Assembly (NCBI RefSeq): GCF_003702045.1
Contig: NZ_RBTP01000003.1
Span: 94,441-158,440, forward strand
DNA from: Pseudomonas viridiflava
GTDB taxonomy: Bacteria; Pseudomonadota; Gammaproteobacteria; Pseudomonadales; Pseudomonadaceae
Direction of reading: 5' to 3'
Length of the DNA stretch: 64,000 bases
The notes below the pieces were generated by a model. The model worked only from the letters and a program-made list of their open reading frames with translations. It ran no database searches and was not told the origin of the DNA. The translations under genes were made by a program, and so were the position numbers. Below are positions 1-11,768 of this stretch, piece after piece (the stretch's first letter is position 1; every line of letters begins with the position of its first letter).

Positions 1-12
1 CCCGACTCACGT

Positions 13-1458
13 TCAGTTACCTGTACCGCCAACCGTGATCGCGTCTATCTTCAGCGTAGGCTGACCCACGCCGACCGGCACTGACTGGCCGTCTTTGCCA
101 CACGTACCGACGCCGCTGTCCAGCGACAGGTCGTTGCCCACCATCGACACCTTGCTCATCGCTTCCGGCCCGTTGCCGATCAAGGTTGCGCCTTTGACGG
201 GTGCGGTGATCTTGCCGTCTTCGATCAGGTACGCCTCACTGGTCGAGAACACGAACTTGCCGCTGGTGATGTCAACCTGACCGCCGCCCAGGTTGGCGCA
301 GTAGATGCCGCGCTTCACCGACGCGATGATTTCCTGTGGGTCGCTCTGACCGCCGAGCATGTAAGTGTTGGTCATGCGTGGCATCGGCAGATGCGCATAG
401 GATTCGCGACGCCCGTTGCCGGTCCTCGCCACGCCCATCAGACGGGCGTTCAACTTATCCTGCATGTAGCCCTTGAGCACGCCGTTCTCGATCAGGGTGG
501 TGCATTCGGTCGGGGTGCCTTCGTCATCGACACTCAGCGATCCACGGCGACCGGCCAACGTGCCGTCGTCGACGATGGTGCACAGCTTGGAAGCCACCAT
601 TTCACCCATCCGGCCGCTGTAGGCCGAGCTGCCCTTGCGGTTGAAGTCGCCTTCCAGCCCGTGACCGACCGCTTCATGCAGCAGAACGCCCGACCAGCCG
701 GAGCCCAGCACGACCGACAAGGTGCCTGCCGGTGCAGGAATGGCTTCAAGATTGACCAGCGCCTGACGCAACGCTTCGCGGGCATAGCCCATTGCGCGAT
801 CATCGGTCAGGAAATAGCGGTAGTCGGTACGCCCACCGCCGCCATGACCGCCGCGTTCGCGACGGCCGTTCTGCTCGACGATCACGCTGACGTTGAAACG
901 TACCAGCGGACGCACATCGGCGGCCAGGCTGCCATCGGCAGCGGCGACCAGAATGCGCTCCCAGACGCCAGCCATGCTCACCGAAACCTGCTGAATACGC
1001 GGATCCAGGGCACGGGTTGCCACATCGATACGCTTGAGCAGCTCGACCTTTTCGGCACGGGTCAGCACTTCCAGCGGGTTGTCCGGGCCATAAAGCTGAG
1101 CCACGTCCTGAGACGTGAACGCCTGAACACGACCATTCTGTCCGGCACGGGAAATCGAACGTGCGGCACGTGCGGCGGTGAGCAGCGCTTCTTCGGTGAT
1201 CGCATTGCTGTAGGCAAAACCGGTTTTCTCACCGGACTGGGCACGCACGCCAACGCCTTGGTCAAGGTTGAAACTGCCTTCCTTGACGATGCCGTCTTCA
1301 AGCGACCAGGACTCGGAGATCATCCCTTGGAAATACAGATCAGCGGCATCGATACCCGGACCTGCCAGTTCGCCCAGCACCGATTGCAGGCTGTCGAGGC
1401 TCAGGCCGCCGGGTGCCAGAAGGTGTTCACTGACTGAGGACACGTCACTCATATTCAC
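13..1458 (-). CDS. tldD: TldD metalloprotease
   Basis: This 481-residue protein matches TldD, the partner of PmbA/TldE in a cytosolic metalloprotease that trims unfolded peptides, degrades the CcdA antitoxin and matures some RiPPs such as microcin B17. The zinc-binding HExxxH motif is visible as [11 protein letters not shown] near residue 262, followed by the glycine-rich C-terminal half typical of the family. Length is normal. Its ATG overlaps the stop of the upstream nitrilase gene by 4 nt, so the two are translationally coupled at the end of the mreB-to-tldD minus-strand series. The stop codon lies 12 nt inside the window edge, so whether pmbA follows cannot be seen. Confidence 0.95.
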   Translation of the reverse strand: MNMSDVSSVSEHLLAPGGLSLDSLQSVLGELAGPGIDAADLYFQGMISESWSLEDGIVKEGSFNLDQGVGVRAQSGEKTGFAYSNAITEEALLTAARAARSISRAGQNGRVQAFTSQDVAQLYGPDNPLEVLTRAEKVELLKRIDVATRALDPRIQQVSVSMAGVWERILVAAADGSLAADVRPLVRFNVSVIVEQNGRRERGGHGGGGRTDYRYFLTDDRAMGYAREALRQALVNLEAIPAPAGTLSVVLGSGWSGVLLHEAVGHGLEGDFNRKGSSAYSGRMGEMVASKLCTIVDDGTLAGRRGSLSVDDEGTPTECTTLIENGVLKGYMQDKLNARLMGVARTGNGRRESYAHLPMPRMTNTYMLGGQSDPQEIIASVKRGIYCANLGGGQVDITSGKFVFSTSEAYLIEDGKITAPVKGATLIGNGPEAMSKVSMVGNDLSLDSGVGTCGKDGQSVPVGVGQPTLKIDAITVGGTGN

Positions 1459-2300
1459 TCCGAAGCAGGCCGCAAAGCGTCCTGCGAAAAAAAGCGCCGG
1501 TGACTGGACACCGGCATCCGCGCCCGTATGGACGCCTGTTCTTCACTGTCACGTGTGGCCAGCAGCACGGCTTCGCCCTGCGCTTGCTGAGCCAGGACAC
1601 GGCCCCAAGGGTCGACGATGGCCGCATGCCCGTATGTCTCGCGAGGCCCCGGATGCACCCCGCCTTGTGCTGCCGCCAGCAGGTAACACTGGGTTTCAAT
1701 GGCGCGCGCCCGGATCAGAATCTCCCAATGAGCAGCGCCCGTCACGGCGGTAAACGCCGAGGGTGCGGTAATCAGCTCGGCACCGGCTTCACGTAGCGCG
1801 GTATACAGCTCCGGGAAACGCAGGTCGTAGCAGACGCTCAGCCCGAGCCGTCCGACCGGGGTGTCGGCCACCACGATGTTGTTTCCATGAGCATAGTCAT
1901 CCGATTCGCGGTAGCGACCTCTATTGTCCGCAACGTCCACGTCGAACAGGTGCAGCTTGTCGTAGCGCGCCACCTGCTCGCCGTGTTCATCGATCAGCAG
2001 TGAACAGGCCGTTACCTTGCTCTGAGGCTGATCGTTAGGCGGGAGGGGTAGTGTTCCGGCGACTATCCATAACTTGAGGTCGCGAGCGGCAAGTTTCAAC
2101 CACGGCAGGATCAATCCCTGGCCTGACGCTTCGGCGCGACCGATATCGGCAGCGTCCCGGCGCCCTATCGCGGCGAAGTTTTCCGGCAGTACCGCAAGCC
2201 GGGCACCGCCCTCGGCGGCCTGTTCCAGCAATGCTCGGGCACAGGTCAGGTTAGCCGCAATATCGCTTTGGCTGACCATCTGAATCACGGCAAAAGACAT
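1455..2300 (-). CDS. Carbon-nitrogen hydrolase, Nit1/Nit2-like amidase
   Basis: A 281-residue nitrilase-superfamily hydrolase. The Glu-Lys-Cys triad is present: Glu in [10 protein letters not shown], Lys in [10 protein letters not shown] and Cys in [11 protein letters not shown]. Proteins of this branch (NitB/Nit1-like) often repair deaminated glutathione or hydrolyse omega-amides; which substrate applies here is not shown by the sequence. I chose the ATG beginning [11 protein letters not shown], where family homology starts, rather than an ATG 14 codons upstream. It sits between yhdP and tldD, the usual arrangement in Pseudomonas, and overlaps tldD by 4 nt. Confidence 0.9.
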   Translation of the reverse strand: MSFAVIQMVSQSDIAANLTCARALLEQAAEGGARLAVLPENFAAIGRRDAADIGRAEASGQGLILPWLKLAARDLKLWIVAGTLPLPPNDQPQSKVTACSLLIDEHGEQVARYDKLHLFDVDVADNRGRYRESDDYAHGNNIVVADTPVGRLGLSVCYDLRFPELYTALREAGAELITAPSAFTAVTGAAHWEILIRARAIETQCYLLAAAQGGVHPGPRETYGHAAIVDPWGRVLAQQAQGEAVLLATRDSEEQASIRARMPVSSHRRFFSQDALRPASE

Positions 2301-2348
2301 GGTGACCCTCTTTTGAACGGAGTGGGCACCACTGTACTCCATGACGCG

Positions 2349-5300
2349 TTATTGAGGCTTTTCAAAAGGCTTGTCGAAGGTGATCTTGGGCTCTTTCCAC
2401 GGACCTTCAACCTTGTATTGCACGCTGGCAAACCGCGCAACCCGGTCACCCAGCAGCTTGTCCACCAGGAACAGCGCACCGCCGATGGCTGGCGCGCCCA
2501 CGATCAGAGCGGCAATCGGCAGGTTGTTGGTGACCGGCAAGGTCACCAACAACTTGGCGTCGACCCGGTCCTTGACCATGTCCAGCGTGCCATTGAGTTC
2601 AAGGTTGCTGGACGGCCCGGTCAACGTGATCGGGTTGCGCGTGACGTAGACGCCTTCACTCGCCACCAACAGCCCCTTGACCCGGTCATAGCTGAGCCCC
2701 TTGCCCAGCAGGTCAGAGAAGTCCAGGCGCAGACGGCGGCCGATAGAATTGAAGTTCAGCAAACCGAACACTCGCAGTGCTTGCGCCCCGCCCTCGACTT
2801 CGACGAACTGACCGTTGCGCAAGGTGGCATCCAGGCTGCCGGAATAACGCTTGAGCCCCACCCAGGCCGGCGAACCCGGCCAGCGACCATCGAAATTCAG
2901 TTCGAAGCTTTCACTGGTCACGGTCGGCGCAAAGCTCCAGGCTTTCAGCACATCGGCGAGATTCTTGCCGCCCAGTTGGCCCTTGAACCAACTGCTGCTA
3001 GCCCCCGGAGCGCCCTCCCACACACCCTCGCCTTCCAGCAGGATGCCTTTGAGGCCCAGGCTCATGTCCGACATGCGGATACCGGTTGCCGTCGGCCGAA
3101 TCTTCAGCGCCCAGGCACCCAGCAGTTGATCGCCCTGGAACAGCTGAGAAATCTTCACGTCCAACGCAGGAATCTTGCTGGGATCGACGTCAGCCAGCGG
3201 GTCTGGCGGGTTTTCGATGACCACCGCCTTGGTGTCGGCCGCCGGTAAGCGCACGTACAGCATGTTGATACCGATGGGGGCCGACTTGGCGTCAGGCAGC
3301 GTCGCCGTGCCCTTGACCAGCGCACTGTCCAGCGACAGCGCCCAGGCTGCAGCCGTGCGCTGCAACTGAACACGAACATCGTTGAGCGTGGTGCCCATCG
3401 CCGTCAGCTTGCCGATCTGCACGTCAACACTGTTGAGCAGTTGTTTGGCGTTACCGCCGGGATCGCCGCCAGAGTATCGATCAATGATCGCCTGCCAGGG
3501 TGCGATGTCGAGTTCGGCCATGCTGCCGCTGACCCGCAGCCCTTTGGCATCCGGCACGATGGCGCCACCCTGGCCGAGAAACAGCTCACCCCGACCGTCG
3601 GCAAATTTTCCATCAGGCGCTGCGAACGCCAGATTGGCGATGTCGCCATAGGCCGCGCCAAAACGCCGCTCAGCGCCTTGCAGCGTCATCCGGAACTCAC
3701 TGGCGCGCTCCTGCTCCGCCGTCTTGCCAAACGGTGCAGGCAAGTCGATCGCGACGCCCTTCAACGGAGACGTGATCAGCATGGGGCTGCTTTTGTCGTC
3801 CAGCGTCAATTGCAACTGAAACGGCAGGTCGCCGGACACAGGCAACGCCTGCTTCACGTCGAGCCAATCGGTAAGTTTTTTGACGGTGATCTGCCCGTTG
3901 GCCACGATACGGGTCACATTCGCTCCCGGCTTGCCTTCGGCAGCGATCTCTGCTGTGACAGGCCGGTCGAATGCCTGGGCGCGAATGCCTTTGCCGCCGA
4001 GGCCTTTGTCGCTGTCGAAGCGAAAGTCGCCCCGGAGTTTTGTCAGATCCAGTGCAGGGTCGGTCAGTTTCAGACGCGCATCACGTGTGCTGAAGTCCAC
4101 CACGACCTTCGGCTCGACGCCTTTGGCCAGAGGAATATCCAGTTTCAGCTTGCCTTCCAGCGGCCCCTCGCCCTGCCATCCGGCAAAGGTTTTGCCAGTG
4201 CCGATCGGTGCTTCCTGAAGAATCTTCAGGCCATCGGCCACGGTGCCGGAAACGTTGCCGTCCACCAACAGATGGCTGTCCTTGCCGGACTCGACATGAG
4301 GAATATTGACCAGCACGTTGCTGACCTGGGTATTTAGAATCTGACCTTTGCTGGCCTTGACCCGCACGCCACTGTTCTCGACGTACACCTTGCCATCAAC
4401 GCCGGTCAGCGAAGGCCATCCCGGCTGGAACGCGAGCGTTGCATTGCTCACGTCGAAAAACAGGCTGATGACCCGCGCGGTGTCCGGCGCGTTCTTGTTC
4501 AACGAGCCCTGATACTGGAAAAACCCTTGCTTGACCGCGCCGCTGACAATCGCGGTGCGCAACCAACGATCCAGCTCGGGGCTCAACACCGCAGGCAGGT
4601 ACTTGCTGGTGTAACGACCGTCGCCGTCAACCATGCCGACCCGCAGGTCCATGTAGTCTTCCTGATCGTGATTGAGGTGAATACGGATCTTGAAGTCGGC
4701 TGCGATCTTGCCCTCATCGCCCAACACTTTGATGTAAGGCGCGATCAGGGTGAACGCTTGATCATCCAGTTTCCAGGTCAACCGAGCGTTGGCTTTCTGG
4801 TAGCGCCAAGGCTTGGCGAAAATGGGGTCCAGGTGCAACATGAAATCGCGGGTGTCCAGACGCAGCTCGCCCTGTCCGAGATCGCCGCTGATCGCGCCAC
4901 TGACATTGCCTGCCGCCGGCGCACCGCGATAGGCATTGAAACCGACATTATCCAGGTTGGCCGCAAAGCCAAGACGCTTGTCACCCGTGGCCTGCGGCCG
5001 GTAATCGATCAATACGTTACGCAGCCCGCCTTTGACTTTGAGGCCATCGACCACCGCCATCGCCTTTTCCGGCAAGGGGGCCAGCGAGTCGATCAAGGGC
5101 GTCAGCGGCGTCAGATCCAGACGGTCGGCCTGCACATGCCACAGCTCTTCGCTGTCGGGCGTTGCTGCTGTCTGGCTTAGCTGCATGCGGCTTTCCCAGC
5201 GGGTGCTGCCCAGGCTCATGGCCAGCGAATCCAGCTTCAGGTCAAAGCCGTTGTGAGTCCGTTCAAGCCAGGCGTTGAGCGCCAGATCATCGACGGTCGC

Positions 5301-6164
5301 CGGCTTGCGTGCGGCGTAGACGCCTTTGATCTGTGGCGCATGAAGCCGAGCAGCGGCACTGGCCACCGAACCCTTGCTCCAGCTCAGCCAGAACTCGCCA
5401 CCGGCCTTGAGCGTAGAGACAGTCCACTCACGGGTCAGGCTTTTAGGCAACCATTTGGCCCAGTCACTCTGGGGCAGGCTGGCGTACAGATCGGCCTCGC
5501 CCTCTTTCCAGCGACTGGCCTGGATACGGGTGCGCAGGTTCATCGCCACTGGCTGGCCGTCAGGCAGGGTCAGGCGGGCATCAAGGCGTTGGTGATAGCT
5601 GCCCGTGGCAAGGCTGAGGTTGACGTACGTCAGGGTCAGCGGAGATTCGTTAAAGGGTTGCAGGGTGACCTGACTGCTGAGCAGCGAGAGACGCGAAACC
5701 CTCTGCAACTGCGTCAGGATTTTCTCGGGATCGACCGGGCTGTCATTGTTGACCGGCAAGCCAGGCACCGTCCATTTACCGTCCTGATCCTGCTTGAGAA
5801 TGATTTGCAGCCCATCGACTTCCAGATGCGCGAGCCGCACATCACGTGCCAGCAAGCTTTCCCACAGATCAGGCACAACCCTGACACTGTCCAGACGCAA
5901 GGCGCTGCTGCCCTCACCGACCATGACGTCGTGCGCCAGCACCACCGGCGCGAACCCGCTCCAGTTTCCTTCCAGACTGCCAATACTCACAGGGATCCCC
6001 AAGGCGCTACTGGCCCGGGTTTCAACATCGACGCGGTATTCGGCGACCATAGGCGTCAGCTGACGCCCGAGGCTGACGTAGAGCGCAGCCAGCACTAACA
6101 GCAGCGCACACAGGCTCAGGCCCCAGCGCGTGGCGGTCGCAACGAAGCGGGGAAGACGCTGCAT
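2349..6164 (-). CDS. yhdP: YhdP family AsmA-like envelope protein
   Basis: This 1271-residue protein has one N-terminal membrane segment (about residues 12-32) followed by a very long periplasmic region of beta-rich repeats, as in YhdP/TamB/AsmA proteins. In E. coli, YhdP with TamB and YdbH carries phospholipids from the inner to the outer membrane through a groove-like bridge; the same role is inferred here. Typical family phrases near the C-terminus include the segment ending in SFELNFDGRWPG and the terminal hydrophobic stretch LPIAALIVGAPAIGGALFLV (about residues 1210-1230). It lies between rng and the nitrilase gene, conserved across gammaproteobacteria. Length is normal. Confidence 0.93.
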   Translation of the reverse strand: MQRLPRFVATATRWGLSLCALLLVLAALYVSLGRQLTPMVAEYRVDVETRASSALGIPVSIGSLEGNWSGFAPVVLAHDVMVGEGSSALRLDSVRVVPDLWESLLARDVRLAHLEVDGLQIILKQDQDGKWTVPGLPVNNDSPVDPEKILTQLQRVSRLSLLSSQVTLQPFNESPLTLTYVNLSLATGSYHQRLDARLTLPDGQPVAMNLRTRIQASRWKEGEADLYASLPQSDWAKWLPKSLTREWTVSTLKAGGEFWLSWSKGSVASAAARLHAPQIKGVYAARKPATVDDLALNAWLERTHNGFDLKLDSLAMSLGSTRWESRMQLSQTAATPDSEELWHVQADRLDLTPLTPLIDSLAPLPEKAMAVVDGLKVKGGLRNVLIDYRPQATGDKRLGFAANLDNVGFNAYRGAPAAGNVSGAISGDLGQGELRLDTRDFMLHLDPIFAKPWRYQKANARLTWKLDDQAFTLIAPYIKVLGDEGKIAADFKIRIHLNHDQEDYMDLRVGMVDGDGRYTSKYLPAVLSPELDRWLRTAIVSGAVKQGFFQYQGSLNKNAPDTARVISLFFDVSNATLAFQPGWPSLTGVDGKVYVENSGVRVKASKGQILNTQVSNVLVNIPHVESGKDSHLLVDGNVSGTVADGLKILQEAPIGTGKTFAGWQGEGPLEGKLKLDIPLAKGVEPKVVVDFSTRDARLKLTDPALDLTKLRGDFRFDSDKGLGGKGIRAQAFDRPVTAEIAAEGKPGANVTRIVANGQITVKKLTDWLDVKQALPVSGDLPFQLQLTLDDKSSPMLITSPLKGVAIDLPAPFGKTAEQERASEFRMTLQGAERRFGAAYGDIANLAFAAPDGKFADGRGELFLGQGGAIVPDAKGLRVSGSMAELDIAPWQAIIDRYSGGDPGGNAKQLLNSVDVQIGKLTAMGTTLNDVRVQLQRTAAAWALSLDSALVKGTATLPDAKSAPIGINMLYVRLPAADTKAVVIENPPDPLADVDPSKIPALDVKISQLFQGDQLLGAWALKIRPTATGIRMSDMSLGLKGILLEGEGVWEGAPGASSSWFKGQLGGKNLADVLKAWSFAPTVTSESFELNFDGRWPGSPAWVGLKRYSGSLDATLRNGQFVEVEGGAQALRVFGLLNFNSIGRRLRLDFSDLLGKGLSYDRVKGLLVASEGVYVTRNPITLTGPSSNLELNGTLDMVKDRVDAKLLVTLPVTNNLPIAALIVGAPAIGGALFLVDKLLGDRVARFASVQYKVEGPWKEPKITFDKPFEKPQ

Positions 6165-6329
6165 ATCAGCGCGCCCTCCACGACAGGCGAGCAGCAGATG
6201 TCCGACTCATGAAGGCAGGAGGGATCAGGTACAGGTTTTGCTCATTCGCCACGCATCATTCTCGATATAAGGGTAAACCTGCCAGAACCCCGCCGGGCGC
6301 ATGTTGCAATCAGGTGAACGGTGACAATC

Positions 6330-7787
6330 TCAGAGCAGTACGACGTCGTATTGTTCCTGCGAGTACATGGTTTCTACCTGAAAACGAATGGTGCGACCAA
6401 TGAAGCTCTCAAGCTCCGCCACATTACCCGATTCTTCATCGAGCAATCGGTCCACCACGCGCTGGTTCGCCAGCACCCGATACCCCACGGCCTGGTAGGC
6501 CCGGGCTTCGCGCAGGATTTCGCGGAAAATCTCGTAGCACACGGTTTCCGGCGTCTTCAGCTTGCCACGGCCCTGGCAGCAGTGGCACGGCTCGCACAGC
6601 ACTTGCTCAAGACTTTCGCGGGTGCGCTTTCGCGTCATCTGTACCAATCCCAGCTCAGTGATGCCGATGATGTTGGTCTTGGCGTGATCGCGCTCCAGCT
6701 GTTTTTCCAGCGTGCGCAGCACCTGACGCTGATGCTCTGCGTCTTCCATGTCGATGAAATCGATAATGATGATGCCGCCCAGGTTACGCAGGCGCAGTTG
6801 CCTGGCGATGGCGGTTGCCGCCTCCAGATTGGTCTTGAAGATGGTTTCTTCCAGGTTGCGGTGTCCCACGAACGCGCCAGTGTTGACGTCGATGGTGCTC
6901 ATCGCTTCGGCCGGATCGACCACCAGATAGCCGCCCGACTTGAGCGGCACCTTGCGTTCCAGCGCTTTCTGAATCTCGTCTTCGACGCCATACAGGTCGA
7001 AAATTGGCCGCTCGCCGGGATAGTGCTCAAGCCGGTCGGCGATTTCGGGCATCAGCTCCGCAACGAACTGAGTGGTCCTCTGGAAGGTTTCTCGCGAATC
7101 GATGCGGATCTTCTCGATCCGCGGGCTGACCAGATCACGCAGCGTACGCAAGGCAAGGCCCAGGTCTTCGTAGATGACGGTGGGCGGGCTGACGGTTTTG
7201 ATCTGCTCGCCGATCTGGTCCCACAGCCTGCGCAGGTAGCGAATGTCCATGAGGATTTCGTCGGCACCCGCGCCCTCGGCGGCGGTGCGCAGAATGAAAC
7301 CGCCAGCTTCCTTGATGCCTTCCAGTGCCACGCAATCGCTGACGACCTTCTTCAGGCGCTCGCGCTCGGCTTCGTCTTCGATTTTCAGTGAAATGCCGAC
7401 ATGCGCCGTACGCGGCATGTAGACCAGGTAGCGGGAGGGAATCGACAGCTGCGTGGTCAACCGTGCGCCCTTGCTGCCAATCGGGTCCTTGGTGACCTGC
7501 ACCACCAGACTCTGCCCGTCATGCACCAGCGACGCAATGCTCTCGACCGCTGGCCCTTCACGCATGGAGATTTCCGATGCATGAATGAACGCAGCGCGGT
7601 CCAGACCGATGTCAATGAAGGCGGCTTGCATGCCGGGCAGCACGCGCACGACCTTGCCTTTGTAGATATTGCCCACGATGCCCCGGCGCTGGGTCCGCTC
7701 GACGTGGACCTCTTGCAGCACACCGTTTTCCACTACCGCCACCCGCGATTCCATCGGGGTGATGTTGATCAGAATCTCTTCACTCAT
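6330..7787 (-). CDS. rng: Ribonuclease G
   Basis: RNase G (485 residues) matures the 5' end of 16S rRNA and turns over some mRNAs. An S1-like RNA-binding domain occupies roughly residues 35-120, the catalytic acidic cluster is seen in [10 protein letters not shown], and the zinc-link cysteines that support dimerisation appear in [11 protein letters not shown]. It lacks the long scaffold tail of RNase E, so it is Rng and not Rne. Its ATG overlaps the maf stop codon by 4 nt. The order mreBCD-maf-rng-yhdP is a conserved gammaproteobacterial neighbourhood. Confidence 0.96.
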   Translation of the reverse strand: MSEEILINITPMESRVAVVENGVLQEVHVERTQRRGIVGNIYKGKVVRVLPGMQAAFIDIGLDRAAFIHASEISMREGPAVESIASLVHDGQSLVVQVTKDPIGSKGARLTTQLSIPSRYLVYMPRTAHVGISLKIEDEAERERLKKVVSDCVALEGIKEAGGFILRTAAEGAGADEILMDIRYLRRLWDQIGEQIKTVSPPTVIYEDLGLALRTLRDLVSPRIEKIRIDSRETFQRTTQFVAELMPEIADRLEHYPGERPIFDLYGVEDEIQKALERKVPLKSGGYLVVDPAEAMSTIDVNTGAFVGHRNLEETIFKTNLEAATAIARQLRLRNLGGIIIIDFIDMEDAEHQRQVLRTLEKQLERDHAKTNIIGITELGLVQMTRKRTRESLEQVLCEPCHCCQGRGKLKTPETVCYEIFREILREARAYQAVGYRVLANQRVVDRLLDEESGNVAELESFIGRTIRFQVETMYSQEQYDVVLL

Positions 7788-8386
7788 GGCTCGTTACCTT
7801 CCAGGTATTGCCAACAGGGTATGCCGAAACCGGAGAGCACTTCAGCGGTTTCGCACAGAGGCAGACCAACCACTCCAGAATAGCTGCCTTGCAGGTCTGC
7901 GACGAAGATTGCTGCCAGACCCTGGATGGCGTAACCGCCAGCCTTGTCCTGCGGCTCGCCGCTGGCCCAATAGGCACGGGCTTCGTGTGGTTGAATCGGA
8001 CGAAAACGTACGCGGCTGGTGACGACGCGGGTTTCACTGCGCTGATGATCGACCAGCGCAATGGCGGTCAGCACCTCATGTTCTTTTCCAGACAGCGCGG
8101 CCAGCATGCCCAAGGCATCGGCTTCGTCTACCGGCTTGCCCAAAATCCGGCCGTCGAGCACCACAGCGGTGTCGGCCCCCATTACGCACACCGGCTGATC
8201 GGACGGCAGCAGCGCAAGTCCGGCACGCGCTTTACCCAGCGCGAGACGTTCGACGTAAGCGGCAGGCGATTCGGATGAGAGAGGAGTTTCGTCGATTTGC
8301 GCACTCAGTACTGTGAAGGGAACACCGATCTGAGCAAGCAGTTCACGGCGGCGCGGTGAGCCAGAGGCCAGATAAAGCGAGGGCAT
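7784..8386 (-). CDS. maf: Maf/YhdE nucleoside triphosphate pyrophosphatase
   Basis: A 200-residue Maf family protein. It carries the N-terminal signature [14 protein letters not shown], a [16 protein letters not shown] segment and the C-terminal [20 protein letters not shown] motifs. Family members hydrolyse dTTP/UTP or modified pyrimidine nucleotides and have been linked to septum formation; the YhdE type (dTTP/UTP) is expected from its place beside mreD and rng. Length is normal. It is coupled to rng by a 4-nt overlap and separated from mreD by a 61-nt gap that holds a strong hairpin. Confidence 0.94.
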   Translation of the reverse strand: MPSLYLASGSPRRRELLAQIGVPFTVLSAQIDETPLSSESPAAYVERLALGKARAGLALLPSDQPVCVMGADTAVVLDGRILGKPVDEADALGMLAALSGKEHEVLTAIALVDHQRSETRVVTSRVRFRPIQPHEARAYWASGEPQDKAGGYAIQGLAAIFVADLQGSYSGVVGLPLCETAEVLSGFGIPCWQYLEGNEP

Positions 8387-8411
8387 AAGGACATCTCCGA
8401 GTCGGTGACGT

Positions 8412-8439
8412 TGAGCGCACGCCTAAGGCGTCGCGCTCA
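8412..8439. promoter_or_regulatory. Strong intercistronic hairpin between mreD and maf
   Basis: Arms TGAGCGC/GCGCTCA and an inner ACGCC/GGCGT pair around a TAA loop form a 12-bp stem with one bulged base. Neither strand shows a T-run after the stem, so it is not a classical intrinsic terminator. An mRNA processing or stability element separating the mre genes from maf-rng is possible. The structure is seen directly; the role is inferred. Confidence 0.5.
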
Positions 8440-8447
8440 CGTTGCGC

Positions 8448-8939
8448 TTAATTGATTTTCAAACGTTTGCGCAATCCACGCATGCCGTAACTGACCCAGG
8501 GCCACAACAGGGCACTGACCAGCGCAGGCAGAACCAGCGCCAGGGTTGGTTGACGATTGCCGGTCAAGGCGCTGAGCCACAGCTGTGCCAATTGCGCCAG
8601 GCCGAACACCACCAGCAGCACCAGGCATTGCTGCCACATGGGGAACATCCGCAAACGCTGCTGCAACGACATCACCAGAAACGTGATGAGGGTCAGGATG
8701 AGCGCATTCTGGCCAAGCAACGTGCCATACAGCACATCTTCCATAAGACCCAGGATCCACGCCGTGGCCATGCCGTATTTGTGAGGCAAGGCCAGTACCC
8801 AAAAGGTCAGCAGCAAGGCCAGCCACAGTGGACGGAAGATTTCCATGAACTGCGGCAACGGCGAAATACTTAACAACAGTCCGACGGCAAAGGTCAGCCA
8901 GACGACCCAGCCATTGCGTCCGGAAACATGACTAACCAT
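8448..8939 (-). CDS. mreD: Rod shape-determining protein MreD
   Basis: A 163-residue integral membrane protein with about five hydrophobic segments, typical of MreD, which sits in the elongasome with MreC, RodA and PBP2 and links it to MreB filaments. Landmarks are GLMEDVLYGTLLGQNAL in the middle and a basic C-terminus. I start it at the ATG that overlaps the mreC stop by 8 nt (MVSHVSG). The longer upstream extension in the same frame is an Arg/Pro-rich shadow of mreC and not part of the protein. Confidence 0.93.
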   Translation of the reverse strand: MVSHVSGRNGWVVWLTFAVGLLLSISPLPQFMEIFRPLWLALLLTFWVLALPHKYGMATAWILGLMEDVLYGTLLGQNALILTLITFLVMSLQQRLRMFPMWQQCLVLLVVFGLAQLAQLWLSALTGNRQPTLALVLPALVSALLWPWVSYGMRGLRKRLKIN

Positions 8940-10080
8940 CGATACGCTCCCGAGTGCTGGTGGGTGTGGAAGCCGGGGGCTGTGAGGCGGCAGGACGCGA
9001 GGCAGGCCTCGCAGCCGGAGTTGCAGGCGCGGCAGCAGGTGGCGCGCTTTGTGTCGCCGGTTTGTGCACCGTGGTGCTGCCCGGAAAAATCGGACCAATC
9101 GGCTGCGGCCACATCGGGAATGCAGGTGTCGGTGGTGGCAGAGTCGGAATCGAAGCGGGCTCAAGCCCCTTGTCGAATGACTCCTGCGCCTGAGCGGCAT
9201 CGGCGGCACGCTCTTCCGGTGTGCGGCTGTCGGAGAACACCAGCAACAGGTTACGACTGCGATTCAAGGCGGCCGTCGGCACGGCTCGCACGATAGCGAA
9301 CGGCTGGCCGGAATCGTGAATCACTTCCTTGACCGTCGCCACCGGATAACCGGCCGGGAAGCGCTGCCCCAAGCCGGAACTGACCAACAGGTCGCCTTCC
9401 TTGATGTCGGCGGTGTCGGCAACATGACGCAATTCCAGACGCTCCGGGTTGCCCGTACCGCTGGCAATGGCGCGCAGGCCGTTACGGTTGACCTGAACAG
9501 GAATGCTGTGGGTTGTGTCAGTCAGCAGCAGCACGCGAGAGGTATAAGGCATCAACTCCACCACCTGCCCCATCAGGCCACGCGCATCGAGCACGGGCTG
9601 ACCCAGAACAACGCCGTCACGCTCGCCCTTGTTGATGATGATGCGATGGGTAAAGGGATTCGGGTCCATGCCGATCAGCTCGGCGACCTCGACCTTCTCG
9701 TTGACCAGTGCAGAGGAGTTCAACAACTCGCGCAGGCGCACGTTCTGCTCGGTCAGTGCCGCCAGCTTTTGCAGGCGACCTTGCAGGAGCAGGGCTTCGG
9801 TCTTGAGTTTTTCGTTTTCGGCGATCAGTTCGGTGCGGCTGCCGAACTGGCTGGCAACCCCCTGATAGAGACGCTGCGGCAGGTCGACGATCCAGTAGGA
9901 CTGCATCAAGACCAGCGACATCTGACTGCGCACGGGCTTGAGGACCGTGAAGCGTGCGTCAACCACCATCAACGCTACAGACAACACAGCCAGCACCAGT
10001 AGACGTACGCCCAGCGACGGGCCTTTTGCGAAAAGCGGTTTAATAGGCCGCTCCTCCCGGGCATGCAATCGACGGATCAA
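8932..10080 (-). CDS. mreC: Rod shape-determining protein MreC
   Basis: This 382-residue MreC has a short cytoplasmic N-terminus, one membrane helix (about residues 27-45), a coiled coil (about 75-115) and the double beta-barrel periplasmic domain (about 115-280). It scaffolds the elongasome and activates PBP2. The last about 90 residues form a Pro/Ala-rich tail (PTLPPPTPAFP and runs of P, A, S), which is common in Pseudomonas MreC and absent in E. coli. It overlaps mreD by 8 nt and lies 142 nt downstream of mreB. Confidence 0.95.
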   Translation of the reverse strand: MIRRLHAREERPIKPLFAKGPSLGVRLLVLAVLSVALMVVDARFTVLKPVRSQMSLVLMQSYWIVDLPQRLYQGVASQFGSRTELIAENEKLKTEALLLQGRLQKLAALTEQNVRLRELLNSSALVNEKVEVAELIGMDPNPFTHRIIINKGERDGVVLGQPVLDARGLMGQVVELMPYTSRVLLLTDTTHSIPVQVNRNGLRAIASGTGNPERLELRHVADTADIKEGDLLVSSGLGQRFPAGYPVATVKEVIHDSGQPFAIVRAVPTAALNRSRNLLLVFSDSRTPEERAADAAQAQESFDKGLEPASIPTLPPPTPAFPMWPQPIGPIFPGSTTVHKPATQSAPPAAAPATPAARPASRPAASQPPASTPTSTRERIDG

Positions 10081-10161
10081 GCTTCAATTGGCTGTTATTC
10101 ATGCGGTATGGAACCGGCCTGGACAGATGAAAGAAATAGGCACTGTGTTCGCAAGGCTCAC

Positions 10162-10193
10162 GCATACAGGTAGCACAAGTGCTACCCGTATAC
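10162..10193. promoter_or_regulatory. Perfect palindrome in the mreB-mreC gap
   Basis: GGTAGCAC and GTGCTACC form an 8-bp perfect stem around a two-base spacer, extended by GCATAC/GTATAC after one mismatch. There is no T-tract on either side. It lies about 30 nt beyond the mreB stop codon and about 80 nt before mreC. It may be an mRNA hairpin that sets mreB over mreC expression, or a protein site; the sequence does not decide. Confidence 0.4.
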
Positions 10194-10222
10194 AAAAGCC
10201 CCATGAACGACGCCCCGGCGAA

Positions 10223-11272
<1,050 letters not shown>

Positions 11273-11466
11273 CTAGGGAACGCGTGGGTAAAAAAGTGCG
11301 GCAAACTCTAACAACGACAGGGATTTTGGGCAAGGAGCCAATATGTTAAATTGGCGCTTTTATAAACACGACCCTCGACGTTAGCGGCTTGTGACCGCAA
11401 AAACACGAGAGTGTTCCGTATTCGACGACAAAGCAAATTCGCTAGCATTCCACTGGAGATACCCTC

Positions 11467-11754
11467 ATGGCGCTTGAACGCTGCGACGTGGAAAAGATCG
11501 CTCATCTGGCTCGACTGGGCCTTAATGACGCCGATATCCCACGTACCACCGAAGCCCTCAACAGCATTCTGGGGCTGGTCGATCAGATGCAGGCGGTCGA
11601 CACGACTGGCATCGAACCCCTCGCCCACCCGCTGGAAGCCACTCAGCGCCTGCGTGAAGACGCCGTTACCGAACGAAATCGTCGCGACACTTACCAAGCC
11701 ATCGCACCCGCCGTCCAGGATGGACTTTATCTGGTTCCGAAAGTCATCGAGTAA
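11467..11754 (+). CDS. gatC: Asp-tRNA(Asn)/Glu-tRNA(Gln) amidotransferase subunit C
   Basis: A 95-residue GatC, the small strap subunit that holds GatA and GatB together. It has the usual N-terminus ([13 protein letters not shown]) and the C-terminal VPKVIE ending. A purine-rich stretch (GGAG) precedes the ATG. It is first of the gatC-gatA-gatB operon, transcribed away from mreB, and 14 nt upstream of gatA. Confidence 0.97.
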   Translation: MALERCDVEKIAHLARLGLNDADIPRTTEALNSILGLVDQMQAVDTTGIEPLAHPLEATQRLREDAVTERNRRDTYQAIAPAVQDGLYLVPKVIE

Positions 11755-11768
11755 GGGAAAGAGCCTGC

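Noticed and set aside
391..1437. Long plus-strand ORF opposite tldD
   Set aside because: It is the antisense shadow of a GC-rich gene: Gln/His/Arg-rich and with no family resemblance.
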